A stretch of 45,489 nucleotides of DNA from Roseibacillus ishigakijimensis (GTDB lineage Bacteria; Verrucomicrobiota; Verrucomicrobiia; Verrucomicrobiales; Akkermansiaceae): the NCBI RefSeq assembly GCF_016595415.1, contig NZ_JAENIO010000035.1, positions 1 through 45,489 of the forward strand, given 5' to 3'. The notes under the pieces were generated by a model. It saw nothing but the letters and a program-made list of their open reading frames with translations. It did no database searches and was not told the DNA's origin. The translations under genes were made by a program, and so were the position numbers. This document shows, in pieces, positions 28,831-37,833 of the stretch. Position 1 is the first letter of the stretch; the number at the start of each line of letters is the position of its first letter.

Positions 28831-28856
28831 AGGGCTCCCTTTGGGGCCCTTTTTTT
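28831..28856 (+). terminator. Intrinsic terminator of the act-cox operon
   Basis: An 8-bp stem AGGGCTCC/GGGGCCCT (one T-G pair) with loop CTTT, followed by seven T. It lies 30 bases after the coxB stop and marks the end of the 17-kb operon. Confidence 0.9.
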
Positions 28857-28860
28857 GTGT

Positions 28861-29559
28861 TTAGATGAGGTCGTTCTCGACAAAGGAGTAGTAGGGGGCG
28901 AACTGGCTGGAGGGTTGGCCAATGATGACGTGGTCGGTCAAGCTGAGTTCCAGGAGTTCGGAGGCTTCCTTGAGGTTGCGGGTGAATTGGACGTCCGCCC
29001 GGCTGGGAGTGGGATCGCCCGAGGGATGATTGTGCACGACCGCGAATTGCACGGCTTGGTTGAGCAGGACCGGTCTGAGGACGTCCCGCACAATAGCCAC
29101 GGTTTGGTTGCTGCTCCCGGTGGAGACCTCGTGTACCGCTTGGCAGCGCAGGCGGGAATCGAGGACCACCACGCGGAGGGATTCGGTGCGCAGGTTTTGC
29201 ATCTGCGGGGCCATGTGGCGGTAGATGAGTTCCGGGCTGTTCAGTTCCACCCGGTCGATGGTGCGGCGCGCGAGGCGCACTCCCAGCTCGAAGGCTGCGG
29301 AGAGCTGGCAAGCTTTGGCGGGGCCCAGGCCGTGTTCTTTGGCCAGGATGGGGGTCTCGGTGCGGGCGAGCCCGGGGAGGCCTCCGTGGTTGTCGAGGAG
29401 ACGACGGCCAATGGCGATGGCGTTTTCGCCCGGCACGCCGGTGCGCAGAAAGATGGCGAGCAGCTCATCGTCTCCGAGAGCTCCCGGACCGAGGCGGAGC
29501 AACTTCTCGCGGGGTTTTTCTCCTTCGGGCAGGTCATGAATCAGTTTGCCGGACTTCAT
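28861..29559 (-). CDS. radC: RadC-family JAB1/MPN-domain protein
   Basis: A 232-residue protein, starting at Met 29559 (KSGKLIHDLPEGEKPREKLL is the typical RadC start); a longer frame to 29664 would run into the tRNA gene. The N-terminal helix-hairpin-helix region (LGPGALGDDELLAIFLRTG, LAKEHGLGPAKACQL) is followed by the JAMM-like metal site HNHPSGDPTPSRAD (176-189). The family was once linked to DNA repair, but its actual activity is not settled. Confidence 0.93.
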   Translation of the reverse strand: MKSGKLIHDLPEGEKPREKLLRLGPGALGDDELLAIFLRTGVPGENAIAIGRRLLDNHGGLPGLARTETPILAKEHGLGPAKACQLSAAFELGVRLARRTIDRVELNSPELIYRHMAPQMQNLRTESLRVVVLDSRLRCQAVHEVSTGSSNQTVAIVRDVLRPVLLNQAVQFAVVHNHPSGDPTPSRADVQFTRNLKEASELLELSLTDHVIIGQPSSQFAPYYSFVENDLI

Positions 29560-29629
29560 GAGGCAGAGCCTAATCTGCCGAAAGGGAAGGGCGGAACCAA
29601 AAAGATGCGGGCACAAAAAAGGCCGAGAG

Positions 29630-29705
29630 TGGTGGCCCGTCCCGGAATCGAACCAGGGACACAAGGATTTTCAATCCTCTGCTCTACCAACTGAGCTAAC
29701 GGGCC
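29630..29705 (-). tRNA. tRNA-Phe (GAA)
   Basis: On the minus strand a 76-base cloverleaf starts GGCCCGT and closes with ACGGGCC plus discriminator A and encoded CCA. The D arm (GCTC-AGTTGGTA-GAGC), anticodon stem GAGGA/TCCTT with loop TTGAAAA (anticodon GAA), and T arm with GGTTCGATTCC are all present. Confidence 0.97.
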
Positions 29706-29723
29706 GTCTCGGCGGGGGGCGAG

Positions 29724-29752
29724 GATTTACGCGGGCAGCGGGTCTTTGACAA
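29724..29752 (-). promoter_or_regulatory. Candidate sigma-70 promoter of tRNA-Phe
   Basis: On the minus strand TTGTCA (29752-29747) and TAAATC (29729-29724) are separated by 17 bases, with the tRNA starting about 19 bases downstream. The -35 matches five of six consensus bases; the -10 is weak. Confidence 0.4.
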
Positions 29753-29839
29753 GAGGAAAGTGACTCTTTTCTGCATTTTTTTGCGTTGGCCCATTTTGGC
29801 CTTGGCCAGTGGGCGGGCTGCGGTAGAAATCTTTCCATC

Positions 29840-31465
29840 ATGAAACCTATTTACCCCATTCTCGTTGGCACGATTTTCAGCTTCTCCCTGTCGAGCTGTC
29901 TGGAAGACTCCAATGCTCCTTCGGAAGAGGATTTGTTGTTCTTGGAGGATGAAAATGCCCAGCTGCAGGACAAATTGAAAGACGCCGAGCAGCAAATGGA
30001 GGAGTATGATGCCAAGCTGCAGGACTTCGAGGCTCTCGAGAAGCAGGCTCAGGAAGCCGAGCAAAAGGCCAAGGAACTCGAGGAGTTGCAGAACAAGCAG
30101 GAAGAGACCGAAGAGCAGCTGCGCGAGCTGCGCAAGGAATACGAGGACTACCAGAAGAAGTATGAGGTCAAGGTCCGCGAGGCGGCGGAAGGCGAGGAGA
30201 TTGCCACGCTGGAAGTGAATGGCAACACTCTCAACCAAGTGGTCATTGCCAAGGTGACGGAAACGGAGGTGCAGCTGAAGCACGCCGACGGCTTTGCGGT
30301 GCTGGATAGCGAGACTGCCCCGGCAGAGTGGAAAGAGCGTTTTTTTTTGCGCAGTGAGGAAGAGGTGGCCCAGCGGGCAGCCGAGCTAGCGGCCTTTCTC
30401 AACCCGACAGAGGACGCCGGGGAGGAGGAAAGTGGACGCGAGTTGTCCGCCTATCAGCAGCGGCGTCTGGAGCGCGAAGAGCAGGAAAAGAAGCTGCAAA
30501 GCCTTTCGGGACGGGTGGAAAAAGCGCTCGTCTCTCTCTCTGGCGATCGGGTGAATGCCACCGGCTTTTTTGCCCAGGATGGCATCGCCACTTACCTTTA
30601 CACTGCGGCCCATGTTTTTGACAACAATCCCAACCTCCAGGTGGTCGATGCCGAAGGCAACACTCTGGAGAGCTTTGGTGACATCCAGGTGGTGGGAGCA
30701 CGCAATCTGGCCCGGGTGGCGATCACGACTCCGGTCTCTACCTTTCTGGAGGTCGCCGAAGGGGTCTCCCTGGAGCCGGGGAGCATGCTCTCGGTGGTGA
30801 GCCGCACCGGGGGCACGACCAAGCAAGAAGACGGGCGCTTGCGGCGGGTCTCAGAGGAGACTTACGACGTCTCGACCAACGTTCTCACCGAGGCTATCGG
30901 GGCTCCCTTGCTGACTGCGGAAGGAGAAGTGCTTGGAGTGGTGACCGTGGAGCAGCCCGAGAAGCGCGATGGCTGGGAGGAGGAGGCGCGCCCCACGCGG
31001 GCCCGTCCCCAGGTCGCCCGGGTTGATATCGACCAGGAATGGGATGGCACCGAGCTCGGGCGCTTTGTGGCTTCCCACCAGATCATCAGCGATTATGATG
31101 CCGTTTCCCGCTTTCTCTTTGCGGTGGCCGAGCTGGAGGCGGGGGAAGAGGGGCTGAATCTCGATGCCCAGGTGGGCGGAGGACAGTCGATAAAGGATGT
31201 GCTCGCCGCAAACCGCAGCCTCAGCGTGGTGAGCGCCATCATGGACTTCCATGAAAAAGTGAAGGCTGCCGGGGGACGGATGAGTGAGACCGATGTCAAT
31301 CGTCGCCTGCGCTCCTTTTTTGAAACGGTCGGCCGCAGTGCTGCCAAGCAAAGTCTGCCCGAGAGCGCCTTCACCACCTTTCACCGCCCTGCGGTGGAGG
31401 TTTCCCAGAGCTTTCGTCAAGAGGCCCTCGACAAGCTGAAGGATGCGCTGAACGCGGTGAAGTGA
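29840..31465 (+). CDS. Lipoprotein with coiled coil and degenerate trypsin-like domain
   Basis: A 541-residue protein; start 29840 gives a lipoprotein signal (ISFS-like core FSFSLSSC, lipid Cys20). Residues about 30-125 are a Glu/Gln/Lys-rich coiled coil. A second charged helical part (about 170-225) follows. Residues about 226-370 resemble a trypsin-like (Tn/HtrA-type) fold: TAAHVF carries the His258 of the triad, but the Asp position (NLARVAI) reads Asn and the serine motif GNSGGPL reads EAIGAPLL with no Ser. It is thus a likely pseudoprotease. The C-terminal part (370-541) is not recognised. Confidence 0.75.
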   Translation: MKPIYPILVGTIFSFSLSSCLEDSNAPSEEDLLFLEDENAQLQDKLKDAEQQMEEYDAKLQDFEALEKQAQEAEQKAKELEELQNKQEETEEQLRELRKEYEDYQKKYEVKVREAAEGEEIATLEVNGNTLNQVVIAKVTETEVQLKHADGFAVLDSETAPAEWKERFFLRSEEEVAQRAAELAAFLNPTEDAGEEESGRELSAYQQRRLEREEQEKKLQSLSGRVEKALVSLSGDRVNATGFFAQDGIATYLYTAAHVFDNNPNLQVVDAEGNTLESFGDIQVVGARNLARVAITTPVSTFLEVAEGVSLEPGSMLSVVSRTGGTTKQEDGRLRRVSEETYDVSTNVLTEAIGAPLLTAEGEVLGVVTVEQPEKRDGWEEEARPTRARPQVARVDIDQEWDGTELGRFVASHQIISDYDAVSRFLFAVAELEAGEEGLNLDAQVGGGQSIKDVLAANRSLSVVSAIMDFHEKVKAAGGRMSETDVNRRLRSFFETVGRSAAKQSLPESAFTTFHRPAVEVSQSFRQEALDKLKDALNAVK

Positions 31466-32721
31466 TGAGCGTTTCTTCCCTTGGCGACGAACTCGCGCAA
31501 TTCAGCGAATTCGGGCAGCCAAGCCGTTGTTTTCACCGTTCGTTCGCGGGGGCGAGTGTTCCTTATTTCGTCAACGAGTTCTGGACGGCGCGGCAACGGG
31601 CGGCCCATTCTCTACACGAGATATCCTATCGCGCCTGCTTCAAGCCCCAGCTGCCGCGCTTTTTCATCACCAGGCTCACTACAGCGGGGGGGACGGTTTA
31701 TGACCCCTTCATGGGGCGGGGCACCAGCGTTTTGGAGGCGGCCCTCCTCGGGCGCGAGGCGGTGGGGTGTGATGTCAATCCCTTGTCCCGGCTCCTGCTG
31801 GCACCGCGCTTGCGACCTCCTCGCCTTGCGGAGGTTCAGAAGCGGCTTAGCGAACTCTCCTTTGAGGGCCGATCGCGGGGATGGAAAGAAGACCTGACGG
31901 TGTTTTTTCATCCCAAGACCTTGACCGGGTTGCGGGCGCTGCAGCGGTATTTTCGCGAGAAGGGCGAGGAGCAAGATGCCGTTGATCACTGGCTGCGCAT
32001 GGTGGCTACCAATCGCCTCACCGGACATTCCGTCGGCTTTTTTTCGGTCTACACCCTGCCTCCCAATCAAGCGGCTTCGCTCATCGCGCAGCGAAAGATC
32101 AATGCCAAGCGCCATCAGGTGCCGGAACCACGGGATATTCCCGCTATTCTGGCCAAGAAGAGCCGCCTTCTGCTCAAGCATGTCAATCACGAGGAAGATG
32201 GGGACTTTCTCCAGCGAGGGCAATCGGCCCGGCTGTTCACGGGGAATGCCTCCCGCACTCCGGAACTGGCCACCGCCAGCGTGGACCTGATCGTGACCTC
32301 GCCTCCGTTCTTGGATGTGGTTGACTATCAGGGAGACAATTGGCTGCGGTGCTGGTTCAATGGCATCAATGCGAGCAAGGTGCCGATTTCAAGATTCCGG
32401 CGTGTGAGTGATTGGCAAGCGGCGATGGAAAAAGTGCTTCGGGAGTTGGTGCGGGTTCTCAAGCCCGGCGGTCACCTCGCCTTCGAAGTGGGGGAGGTGA
32501 AGAAGGGGGCGATTCTGCTCGAAGACCATGCCATTCCTGCCGGTCGCGCGGCCGGACTGGCGGTGGAGCTCGTTCTTGTGAATCAACAAAGCTTTACCAA
32601 AACCGCTAATTGCTGGGGGGTGGATAACTTGTCGAAGGGAACAAACACCAATCGCATCGTGCTTTTTCGCAAGCCTCCCGCGCTCTCCACCGTTTCCCAG
32701 GGAGAGCTGGATTTTTCTTAG
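31465..32721 (+). CDS. Solitary DNA N4/N6-methyltransferase
   Basis: A 418-residue SAM-dependent DNA methyltransferase. The ATG at 31465 overlaps the upstream TGA by one base; a GTG at 31462 is the alternative. SAM motif I-like DPFMGRGTSVLEAALLGREAVGCDVNP is at 80-105. The catalytic motif TSPPF is at 278-282. A region of about 170 residues between them may hold the target-recognition function, an order like the alpha class (motif I, TRD, motif IV). A C-terminal VLKPGGHLAFEVGEV strand follows. No restriction gene lies next to it. Confidence 0.85.
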   Translation: MSVSSLGDELAQFSEFGQPSRCFHRSFAGASVPYFVNEFWTARQRAAHSLHEISYRACFKPQLPRFFITRLTTAGGTVYDPFMGRGTSVLEAALLGREAVGCDVNPLSRLLLAPRLRPPRLAEVQKRLSELSFEGRSRGWKEDLTVFFHPKTLTGLRALQRYFREKGEEQDAVDHWLRMVATNRLTGHSVGFFSVYTLPPNQAASLIAQRKINAKRHQVPEPRDIPAILAKKSRLLLKHVNHEEDGDFLQRGQSARLFTGNASRTPELATASVDLIVTSPPFLDVVDYQGDNWLRCWFNGINASKVPISRFRRVSDWQAAMEKVLRELVRVLKPGGHLAFEVGEVKKGAILLEDHAIPAGRAAGLAVELVLVNQQSFTKTANCWGVDNLSKGTNTNRIVLFRKPPALSTVSQGELDFS

Positions 32722-32817
32722 CGAAAGGAGAACCGCCAATCCGGGAGGCACGGAGAGATTCGCTAAAAGGTGGGGAGGCTGGGGAGGCCTCCCGATGACT
32801 GCTGGAAGATGGTCCCC

Positions 32818-35800
32818 CTATTCCAGGACAATCAGCAGGTCGTTGGTGTCAGCCTGTTTGCCCTTGGAGAGGACGATCTCTTTAACCAATCCGGCTTGAG
32901 GCGCGGAGACCGTGGTGAGCATTTTCATGGCCTCGAGGACGACCAGTTTGTCGCCCTCGGCCACGGAGTCTCCTTCCGCCACCGCCACCTCGCTGATCAT
33001 GCCGGGGAGGGGAGCGGCGATGTGGCGGCCATTGCCGTCCTCTGCCTTGCGATTGGCCACCACCTCCTTGCCGAGCGCTTGGTCGACCACCGTGGTCTCG
33101 CGAGGCATGCCGTTAAGCTCGTAAAAGACGGTGCGACGACCTTCGTCGTCGGGCTCGCTGATGGAGAGGAGTTTGATAAAGAGGGTCTTGCCGGGGGCGA
33201 TGTCGACATGGATTTCTTCCCCGATGGCCATGCCGTAAAAGAAGGCCGGGGTGGGGAGCACGGTCAGTCGATCATAGTCTGCCAGGCTCTGTTGATAGGC
33301 GGCGAATACCTGCGGATACATCAGGTGGGAGTAGAGATCGTCCTCGTTAGCCTCGCGGCCCAGCTGCTCGCTGAGCTGGGTCCGGGTCTCCTCGAGGTCG
33401 ACGGGCGCGGCCAGTTCTCCGGGACGGACGGTGTAGGGGGTGCGGTTGCCGAGGATGGCTTTTTGCACTTCGCGGGGCCAACCGCCGTCGGGCTGGCCGA
33501 GACCGCCCATGAGCATGTCGATAACGCTTTCAGGAAAGTCGATTTTATCCGTTTGCGTCAGGAGGTCATCGGTTTGCAGGTTCCGGGTGACGAGCAGCAT
33601 GGTGAGGTCGCCGACCACTTTACTACTAGGAGTGACCTTGATGATGTCACCGAAAAGCCGGTTGACGTCGGCGTAGGTGTGGGCGATCTCCTGCCAGCGG
33701 TGGCCCAGCCCCATGGCGTGGGCTTGCTCCTTCAAGTTGGTGTATTGTCCACCTGGCATCTCGTGCAGATAGACCTCTGCCGTGCCTGCCCGGGGGGCGG
33801 AGTTGAATGGCGTGTAGTGGGTGAGCACTTCCTCCCAATAATCAGAAAACTCGTTGAGAGTTTGCAAATCCAGCCCCGGATCGCGCTCATGGCCTCGCAG
33901 CGCCGCGCACACTGAGTTGAGATTGGGCTGGCTGGTCGAGCCGGAGAGGGAAGCGATGGCGAGGTCGGCAATGTCCACCCCGGCCTCGGCGGCTGCTAGC
34001 ACGGAGGAGGAATTGATGCCCGAAGTGTCGTGGGTGTGGAAGTGGAGGGGGATGCCGATTTCCTCCTTCAGGGTGGCAAAGAGCTTGCGGGCGGCGGCGG
34101 GGTGGCAAAGACCGGCCATGTCCTTGATGCAAAGGATGTGGGCCCCCATTTTTTCCAGTTCCCGGGCTTTGTCGACGTAGTATTGCAGCGAGTATTTGGC
34201 CCGGTCGGGATCGGTGATGTCTCCGGTGTAGCAGACCGCCGCTTCGCAGAGGACCTGGCCGTGCTCCCGGGCGGCTTCCATCGCGACTTTCATATTCGGG
34301 AGGTAGTTGAGGGAGTCGAAGATACGGAAGATATCCATCCCGGAGTCGGCGGCATGTTTGACAAAGCCGGCCACCACGTTGTCAGGATAATTGGAATAGC
34401 CGACCGCGTTGGAACCACGGAAAAGCATCTGGAAGCAGATATTGGGCACCCGGTCGCGCAGCTCGCGGAGTCGCTCCCAGGGATCTTCCTTGAGGAAGCG
34501 CATCGCGGTGTCGAAGGTCGCCCCGCCCCACATTTCGAGTGAGAACAGATTGGGGGTGCGCCGGGCCACGGATTCCGCAATGGCGAGCATGTCGTAGGTC
34601 CGCATGCGGGTGGCGATGAGGCTTTGGTGGGCGTCGCGCAGAGAGGTATCGGTGATGAGCAGGCGCTTCTCTTGCTGGATCCATTGTGCGAAGGCTTCCG
34701 GCCCTTTTTCCAAAAGGAGGGTGCGGGAGCCGGGGGCAGGGGAGGCTTCCCGCGAAGGGTGGGGGATGCGCGGACGGGCAAAGGGTTGCGCCGGGCGCCA
34801 GTTCTTGGCCTCCGCATTGCCATTGATGGTGCGGTCGGCCAGATAGTTGAGCAACTTGGTGGCCCGGTCCCGCCGGGGCGTGAAGCGGAAGAGCTCGGGC
34901 TTTTCGTCAATCAGCTTGGTGTGGGCCCCGCCAGCCAGAAAGAGCGGATCATTGATGATGTTCTCCAGAAAGGGAATGTTGGTTTTTACTCCGCGGATGC
35001 GGAATTCGCGCAGGGCCCGGTCCATGCGGCGGCAGGCCCGGTGAAAGGTCCGGCCCGTGGTGGTGAGCTTGACCAGCATGGAGTCGTAGAAAGGAGTGAT
35101 GACCGAGCCGGCGTCGCCCGAGCCCGCATCCAGCCGCACGCCAAAACCGGCCGCCGAGCGATAGTTGACGATGCGTCCGTAGTCGGGGGCAAAGTTTTTC
35201 TCAGGATCCTCGGTGGTGATGCGGCACTGGATGGCATAGCCATGGCAGGGGATCTCCTCCTGGGCCGGGATGGCAATCTCTTCCCCATGGAGGTCGTGGC
35301 CCAGGGCGACGAGAATCTGCGACTGCACGAGGTCAATGCCCGTCACACACTCGGTCACGGTGTGCTCGACCTGGATGCGGGGATTCATCTCAATGAAGAA
35401 CCATTCCTGACTATCCATATCGTAGAGATACTCGACGGTGCCCGCATTGTCGTAGCCAATGGCCTTGGCCAGGGTGGCTGCCGATTGGCAAAGATCCCGG
35501 CGGAGATCGCCGGGTAGATCGATGGATGGGGCGATTTCGACCACTTTTTGGTAGCGCCTCTGCACCGAACAATCGCGCTCGTGGAGGTGGACCACGTTGC
35601 CGTGCTGGTCACCCAGGACCTGAACTTCGATGTGTTTGGCTCGCTTGATGTAGCGCTCGAGGAAGACCGCTGGATTGCCGAAGGCATTCTGGGCTTCATC
35701 CTGGGCTTCCGCCAGCCGGGCCGGGAGCTCAGAGGGTTTTTCCACGATCCGCATGCCTCGGCCCCCTCCTCCGAAGGCTGCCTTGATGATGAGCGGAAAG

Positions 35801-36273
35801 CCAATTTCCTGAGCCACGGAAATGGCTTCATCCGGATCGGCGATGGCGGACTCGGTGCCGGGGAGCACGGGCACTCCGGCCGCGAGGGCTTGGGCGCGGG
35901 CTGCCGTCTTGTCTCCCATGGAGCCCAACAAATCGCTATTGGGGCCGATGAAAATGATGCCTTCCCGGGCACAGGCTTTCGCGAAAGCGGGGTTCTCGGA
36001 GAGGAAGCCATAGCCCGGGTGGATCATGGTCACCCCTTTGCTCTTGGCGAGAGCGACGATCCCCTCGTAGTCGAGGTAGGCCCCCACCGGGCCCTTGCTG
36101 GTATCGAGCTGATAGGCCTCATCGGCTTTGAAGCGATGGCGGGAAAAGCGGTCTTCCTCCGCATAGATGGAGACCGTGCGGAGGCCCAGCTCGTTGGCAG
36201 CCCGAAAGATCCGGATAGCAATTTCCCCGCGGTTAGCGGCCATCAGTTTGTGAGTCGAGAGATCCATGATCAT
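32818..36273 (-). CDS. pyc: Pyruvate carboxylase
   Basis: A 1151-residue single-chain enzyme that makes oxaloacetate from pyruvate, bicarbonate and ATP for the TCA cycle. The biotin carboxylase domain comes first (MAANRGEIAIRIFRAANELG; the glycine-rich GGGGRGMRIV; EMNPRIQVEHTVTE). The carboxyltransferase domain (TDTSLRDAHQSLIATRMRTYD) follows. The C-terminal biotinyl domain has the lysine in LEAMKM, near residue 1117. The ATG at 36273 is preferred for AGGG 9 bases upstream; TTG at 36276 and ATG at 36267 are in frame. Full length for the family. Confidence 0.96.
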   Translation of the reverse strand: MIMDLSTHKLMAANRGEIAIRIFRAANELGLRTVSIYAEEDRFSRHRFKADEAYQLDTSKGPVGAYLDYEGIVALAKSKGVTMIHPGYGFLSENPAFAKACAREGIIFIGPNSDLLGSMGDKTAARAQALAAGVPVLPGTESAIADPDEAISVAQEIGFPLIIKAAFGGGGRGMRIVEKPSELPARLAEAQDEAQNAFGNPAVFLERYIKRAKHIEVQVLGDQHGNVVHLHERDCSVQRRYQKVVEIAPSIDLPGDLRRDLCQSAATLAKAIGYDNAGTVEYLYDMDSQEWFFIEMNPRIQVEHTVTECVTGIDLVQSQILVALGHDLHGEEIAIPAQEEIPCHGYAIQCRITTEDPEKNFAPDYGRIVNYRSAAGFGVRLDAGSGDAGSVITPFYDSMLVKLTTTGRTFHRACRRMDRALREFRIRGVKTNIPFLENIINDPLFLAGGAHTKLIDEKPELFRFTPRRDRATKLLNYLADRTINGNAEAKNWRPAQPFARPRIPHPSREASPAPGSRTLLLEKGPEAFAQWIQQEKRLLITDTSLRDAHQSLIATRMRTYDMLAIAESVARRTPNLFSLEMWGGATFDTAMRFLKEDPWERLRELRDRVPNICFQMLFRGSNAVGYSNYPDNVVAGFVKHAADSGMDIFRIFDSLNYLPNMKVAMEAAREHGQVLCEAAVCYTGDITDPDRAKYSLQYYVDKARELEKMGAHILCIKDMAGLCHPAAARKLFATLKEEIGIPLHFHTHDTSGINSSSVLAAAEAGVDIADLAIASLSGSTSQPNLNSVCAALRGHERDPGLDLQTLNEFSDYWEEVLTHYTPFNSAPRAGTAEVYLHEMPGGQYTNLKEQAHAMGLGHRWQEIAHTYADVNRLFGDIIKVTPSSKVVGDLTMLLVTRNLQTDDLLTQTDKIDFPESVIDMLMGGLGQPDGGWPREVQKAILGNRTPYTVRPGELAAPVDLEETRTQLSEQLGREANEDDLYSHLMYPQVFAAYQQSLADYDRLTVLPTPAFFYGMAIGEEIHVDIAPGKTLFIKLLSISEPDDEGRRTVFYELNGMPRETTVVDQALGKEVVANRKAEDGNGRHIAAPLPGMISEVAVAEGDSVAEGDKLVVLEAMKMLTTVSAPQAGLVKEIVLSKGKQADTNDLLIVLE

Positions 36274-36350
36274 CAAGGATCACCCTATTCCAAATGGCTT
36301 CGGGGAGTCGAGAAAACCCTGCCGGGAACTTTCTTTCTCAATCTAACAGA

Positions 36351-36698
36351 TTAACCGGGAGGCCATTGCAGAGGTCGGCCGGCGAGAAGGTGGATGTGGA
36401 GATGGGGAACCGTCTCCCCGCCGTGGGGGCCGCTATTGACCACGACCCGGAAGCCGTCTTCAGCAAAGCCTTCTTGAGCGGCAATGGCGGGAATGCGGGA
36501 AAAGAGGTGTCCCAGGATGGCTGCATCACCCTCCGTCGCAGCCGCAATGCGGGGGATCACTCGCTTGGGCACCAGCAGGAGGTGGGTGGGAGCCTGGGGG
36601 CTGATGTCGCGGAAGCAGCAGCACTGTTCATCCTCGTAGATGATTTCGGCAGGGATTTCTCTGGCGACGATCTTCTCAAACAGGGTCTGGTCACTCAT
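36351..36698 (-). CDS. HIT-family (HINT-like) nucleotide-binding protein
   Basis: A 115-residue protein of the histidine triad group, length typical. The start TLFEKIVAREIPAEIIYEDE and the triad HLHIHLL near residue 102 are classic. HINT proteins hydrolyse nucleoside phosphoramidates; the physiological substrate is uncertain. It is 77 bases upstream of pyc on the same strand and may share its transcript. Confidence 0.94.
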   Translation of the reverse strand: MSDQTLFEKIVAREIPAEIIYEDEQCCCFRDISPQAPTHLLLVPKRVIPRIAAATEGDAAILGHLFSRIPAIAAQEGFAEDGFRVVVNSGPHGGETVPHLHIHLLAGRPLQWPPG

Positions 36699-36878
36699 GA
36701 CCTGAAATAGTGACCACTCTCTCGCTAATTTCCAGACTTTCCTTTTGGATGAAGATCTACAAAATATTTGTATCCTTCTGGCAGCGGTATTCCCTTTTTC
36801 GTATCAAAATCATTCGAATCGTGTCGTATTAATTTTAGTTCTTGATGTTAATAAAAAATGTGAAATGCTGACTGCAGC

Positions 36879-37208
36879 ATGACGAACAAATTGAAAAAGA
36901 GGACGGCAAAGCGCTATACCGACGAGGAAAAAGCCAACATTCTACGGTATGTCCACCAAGTCAATCAGGAGAAGGGAAGGGGAGGTGTCTCCGCCGCAGT
37001 GCGCAAATTCGGAATCTCTCCGATAACTGTAAATGGCTGGTTGAGAACCATGAAGGAATCTGGTCCGACTTTGCCTTTGCCGAAAAATGCTACTGCGGTG
37101 GAAGTCTTCCAGCGCCTTGCCGACTTGCACTCCGCCATCGAGGCTAAACGCCAGGAGTTGGCCCGGATGGAGGAAGAGTATGAAGGCTTAAAGAACAAGA
37201 TCAAGTAG
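36879..37208 (+). CDS. Small helix-turn-helix protein with C-terminal coiled coil
   Basis: A 109-residue protein. Residues 12-60 hold an HTH of the kind found at the start of IS3-type transposase OrfA (YTDEEKANILRYV ... AAVRKFGISPITVNGWLR). A coiled coil (78-109, EAKRQELARMEEEYEGLKNKIK) follows. No transposase catalytic gene and no terminal repeats are next to it, so it is either a domesticated DNA-binding protein or an isolated remnant. The AT-rich leader (36720-36878) contrasts with the GC-rich neighbourhood and holds no other gene. Confidence 0.7.
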   Translation: MTNKLKKRTAKRYTDEEKANILRYVHQVNQEKGRGGVSAAVRKFGISPITVNGWLRTMKESGPTLPLPKNATAVEVFQRLADLHSAIEAKRQELARMEEEYEGLKNKIK

Positions 37209-37262
37209 TCTTCTGGAGACCTTTGCTAGTTCGACCGCGTAGCGCGGCCTAAGACTTTTGTC

Positions 37263-37832
37263 TCAGGCCGCTTCTAGTTTGAGGGCTAGCTTTCCGTTAG
37301 CAGTCTCTTTGCCCTGAGCTGTCATTTCGAGAAAATCGAGAACTTCGCGCTGCATTTTTTCGCACCGGGAGTCCCAGTCCCGGGTGCCGGCGAGCAAGAG
37401 GGTGGCCTCTTGGATTTCGGTAAAGCGCACTTCTTCGGCCCCCAGCTGGTGCACTTCATCAAGCAGCTTGCGCAGCTCCTGGAAAAAGCCGAGCTCGAAT
37501 CCGGCGGGTATCTTTCGCGCCGTGCGCGCCAGCGAGAGAGTCAAGGGGGGAGTCAAGACGCGCAGTTCGCGGGCGATGGCGCTGCAACCAATCTTATCCA
37601 GCATGTGGCGCATGCGGCCGTAAAGATCTTCAATAGGCAGAAGGCGCAGTGAGCACTTGTGCTCCAGATAATAAATGACCCCATCGCGAACCTCCTCAAT
37701 GAAGGGGAAATCATCCCGGTCGGCGGCCAGGGAGGCCCGGCGCAGAGCGGTCTCGATCCAATCCACCTCATAGCCGACAATCTGGTGATTGCCAACTTGC
37801 AGGATGGGACGATTTCCAACGAGGCAAATCAT
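37263..37832 (-). CDS. ATP-cone-like protein encoded next to nrdR
   Basis: A 189-residue protein; the start at 37832 leaves one base after the nrdR stop. Residues about 15-90 (WIETALRRASLAADRDDFPFIEEV, then a strand/helix run, IEDLYGRMRHML, GCSAIARELR) follow the helical order of an ATP-cone but lack the usual Lys-Arg-Asp-Gly start. The C-terminal half (about 95-189) is helical and unrecognised. No signal peptide. The link to nrdR suggests a role in dNTP control; this is inference. Confidence 0.6.
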   Translation of the reverse strand: MICLVGNRPILQVGNHQIVGYEVDWIETALRRASLAADRDDFPFIEEVRDGVIYYLEHKCSLRLLPIEDLYGRMRHMLDKIGCSAIARELRVLTPPLTLSLARTARKIPAGFELGFFQELRKLLDEVHQLGAEEVRFTEIQEATLLLAGTRDWDSRCEKMQREVLDFLEMTAQGKETANGKLALKLEAA

Positions 37833-37833
37833 G

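Noticed and set aside
28816-29694. Plus-strand frame opposite radC
   Set aside because: It runs through the tRNA and the antisense of a clear RadC protein.
37244-37271. Hairpin at the 3' ends of the HTH and ATP-cone-like genes as a terminator
   Set aside because: The stem GCGGCCT-AGAC is good, but there is no T run on either strand after it and it overlaps the stop codon of the minus-strand gene.
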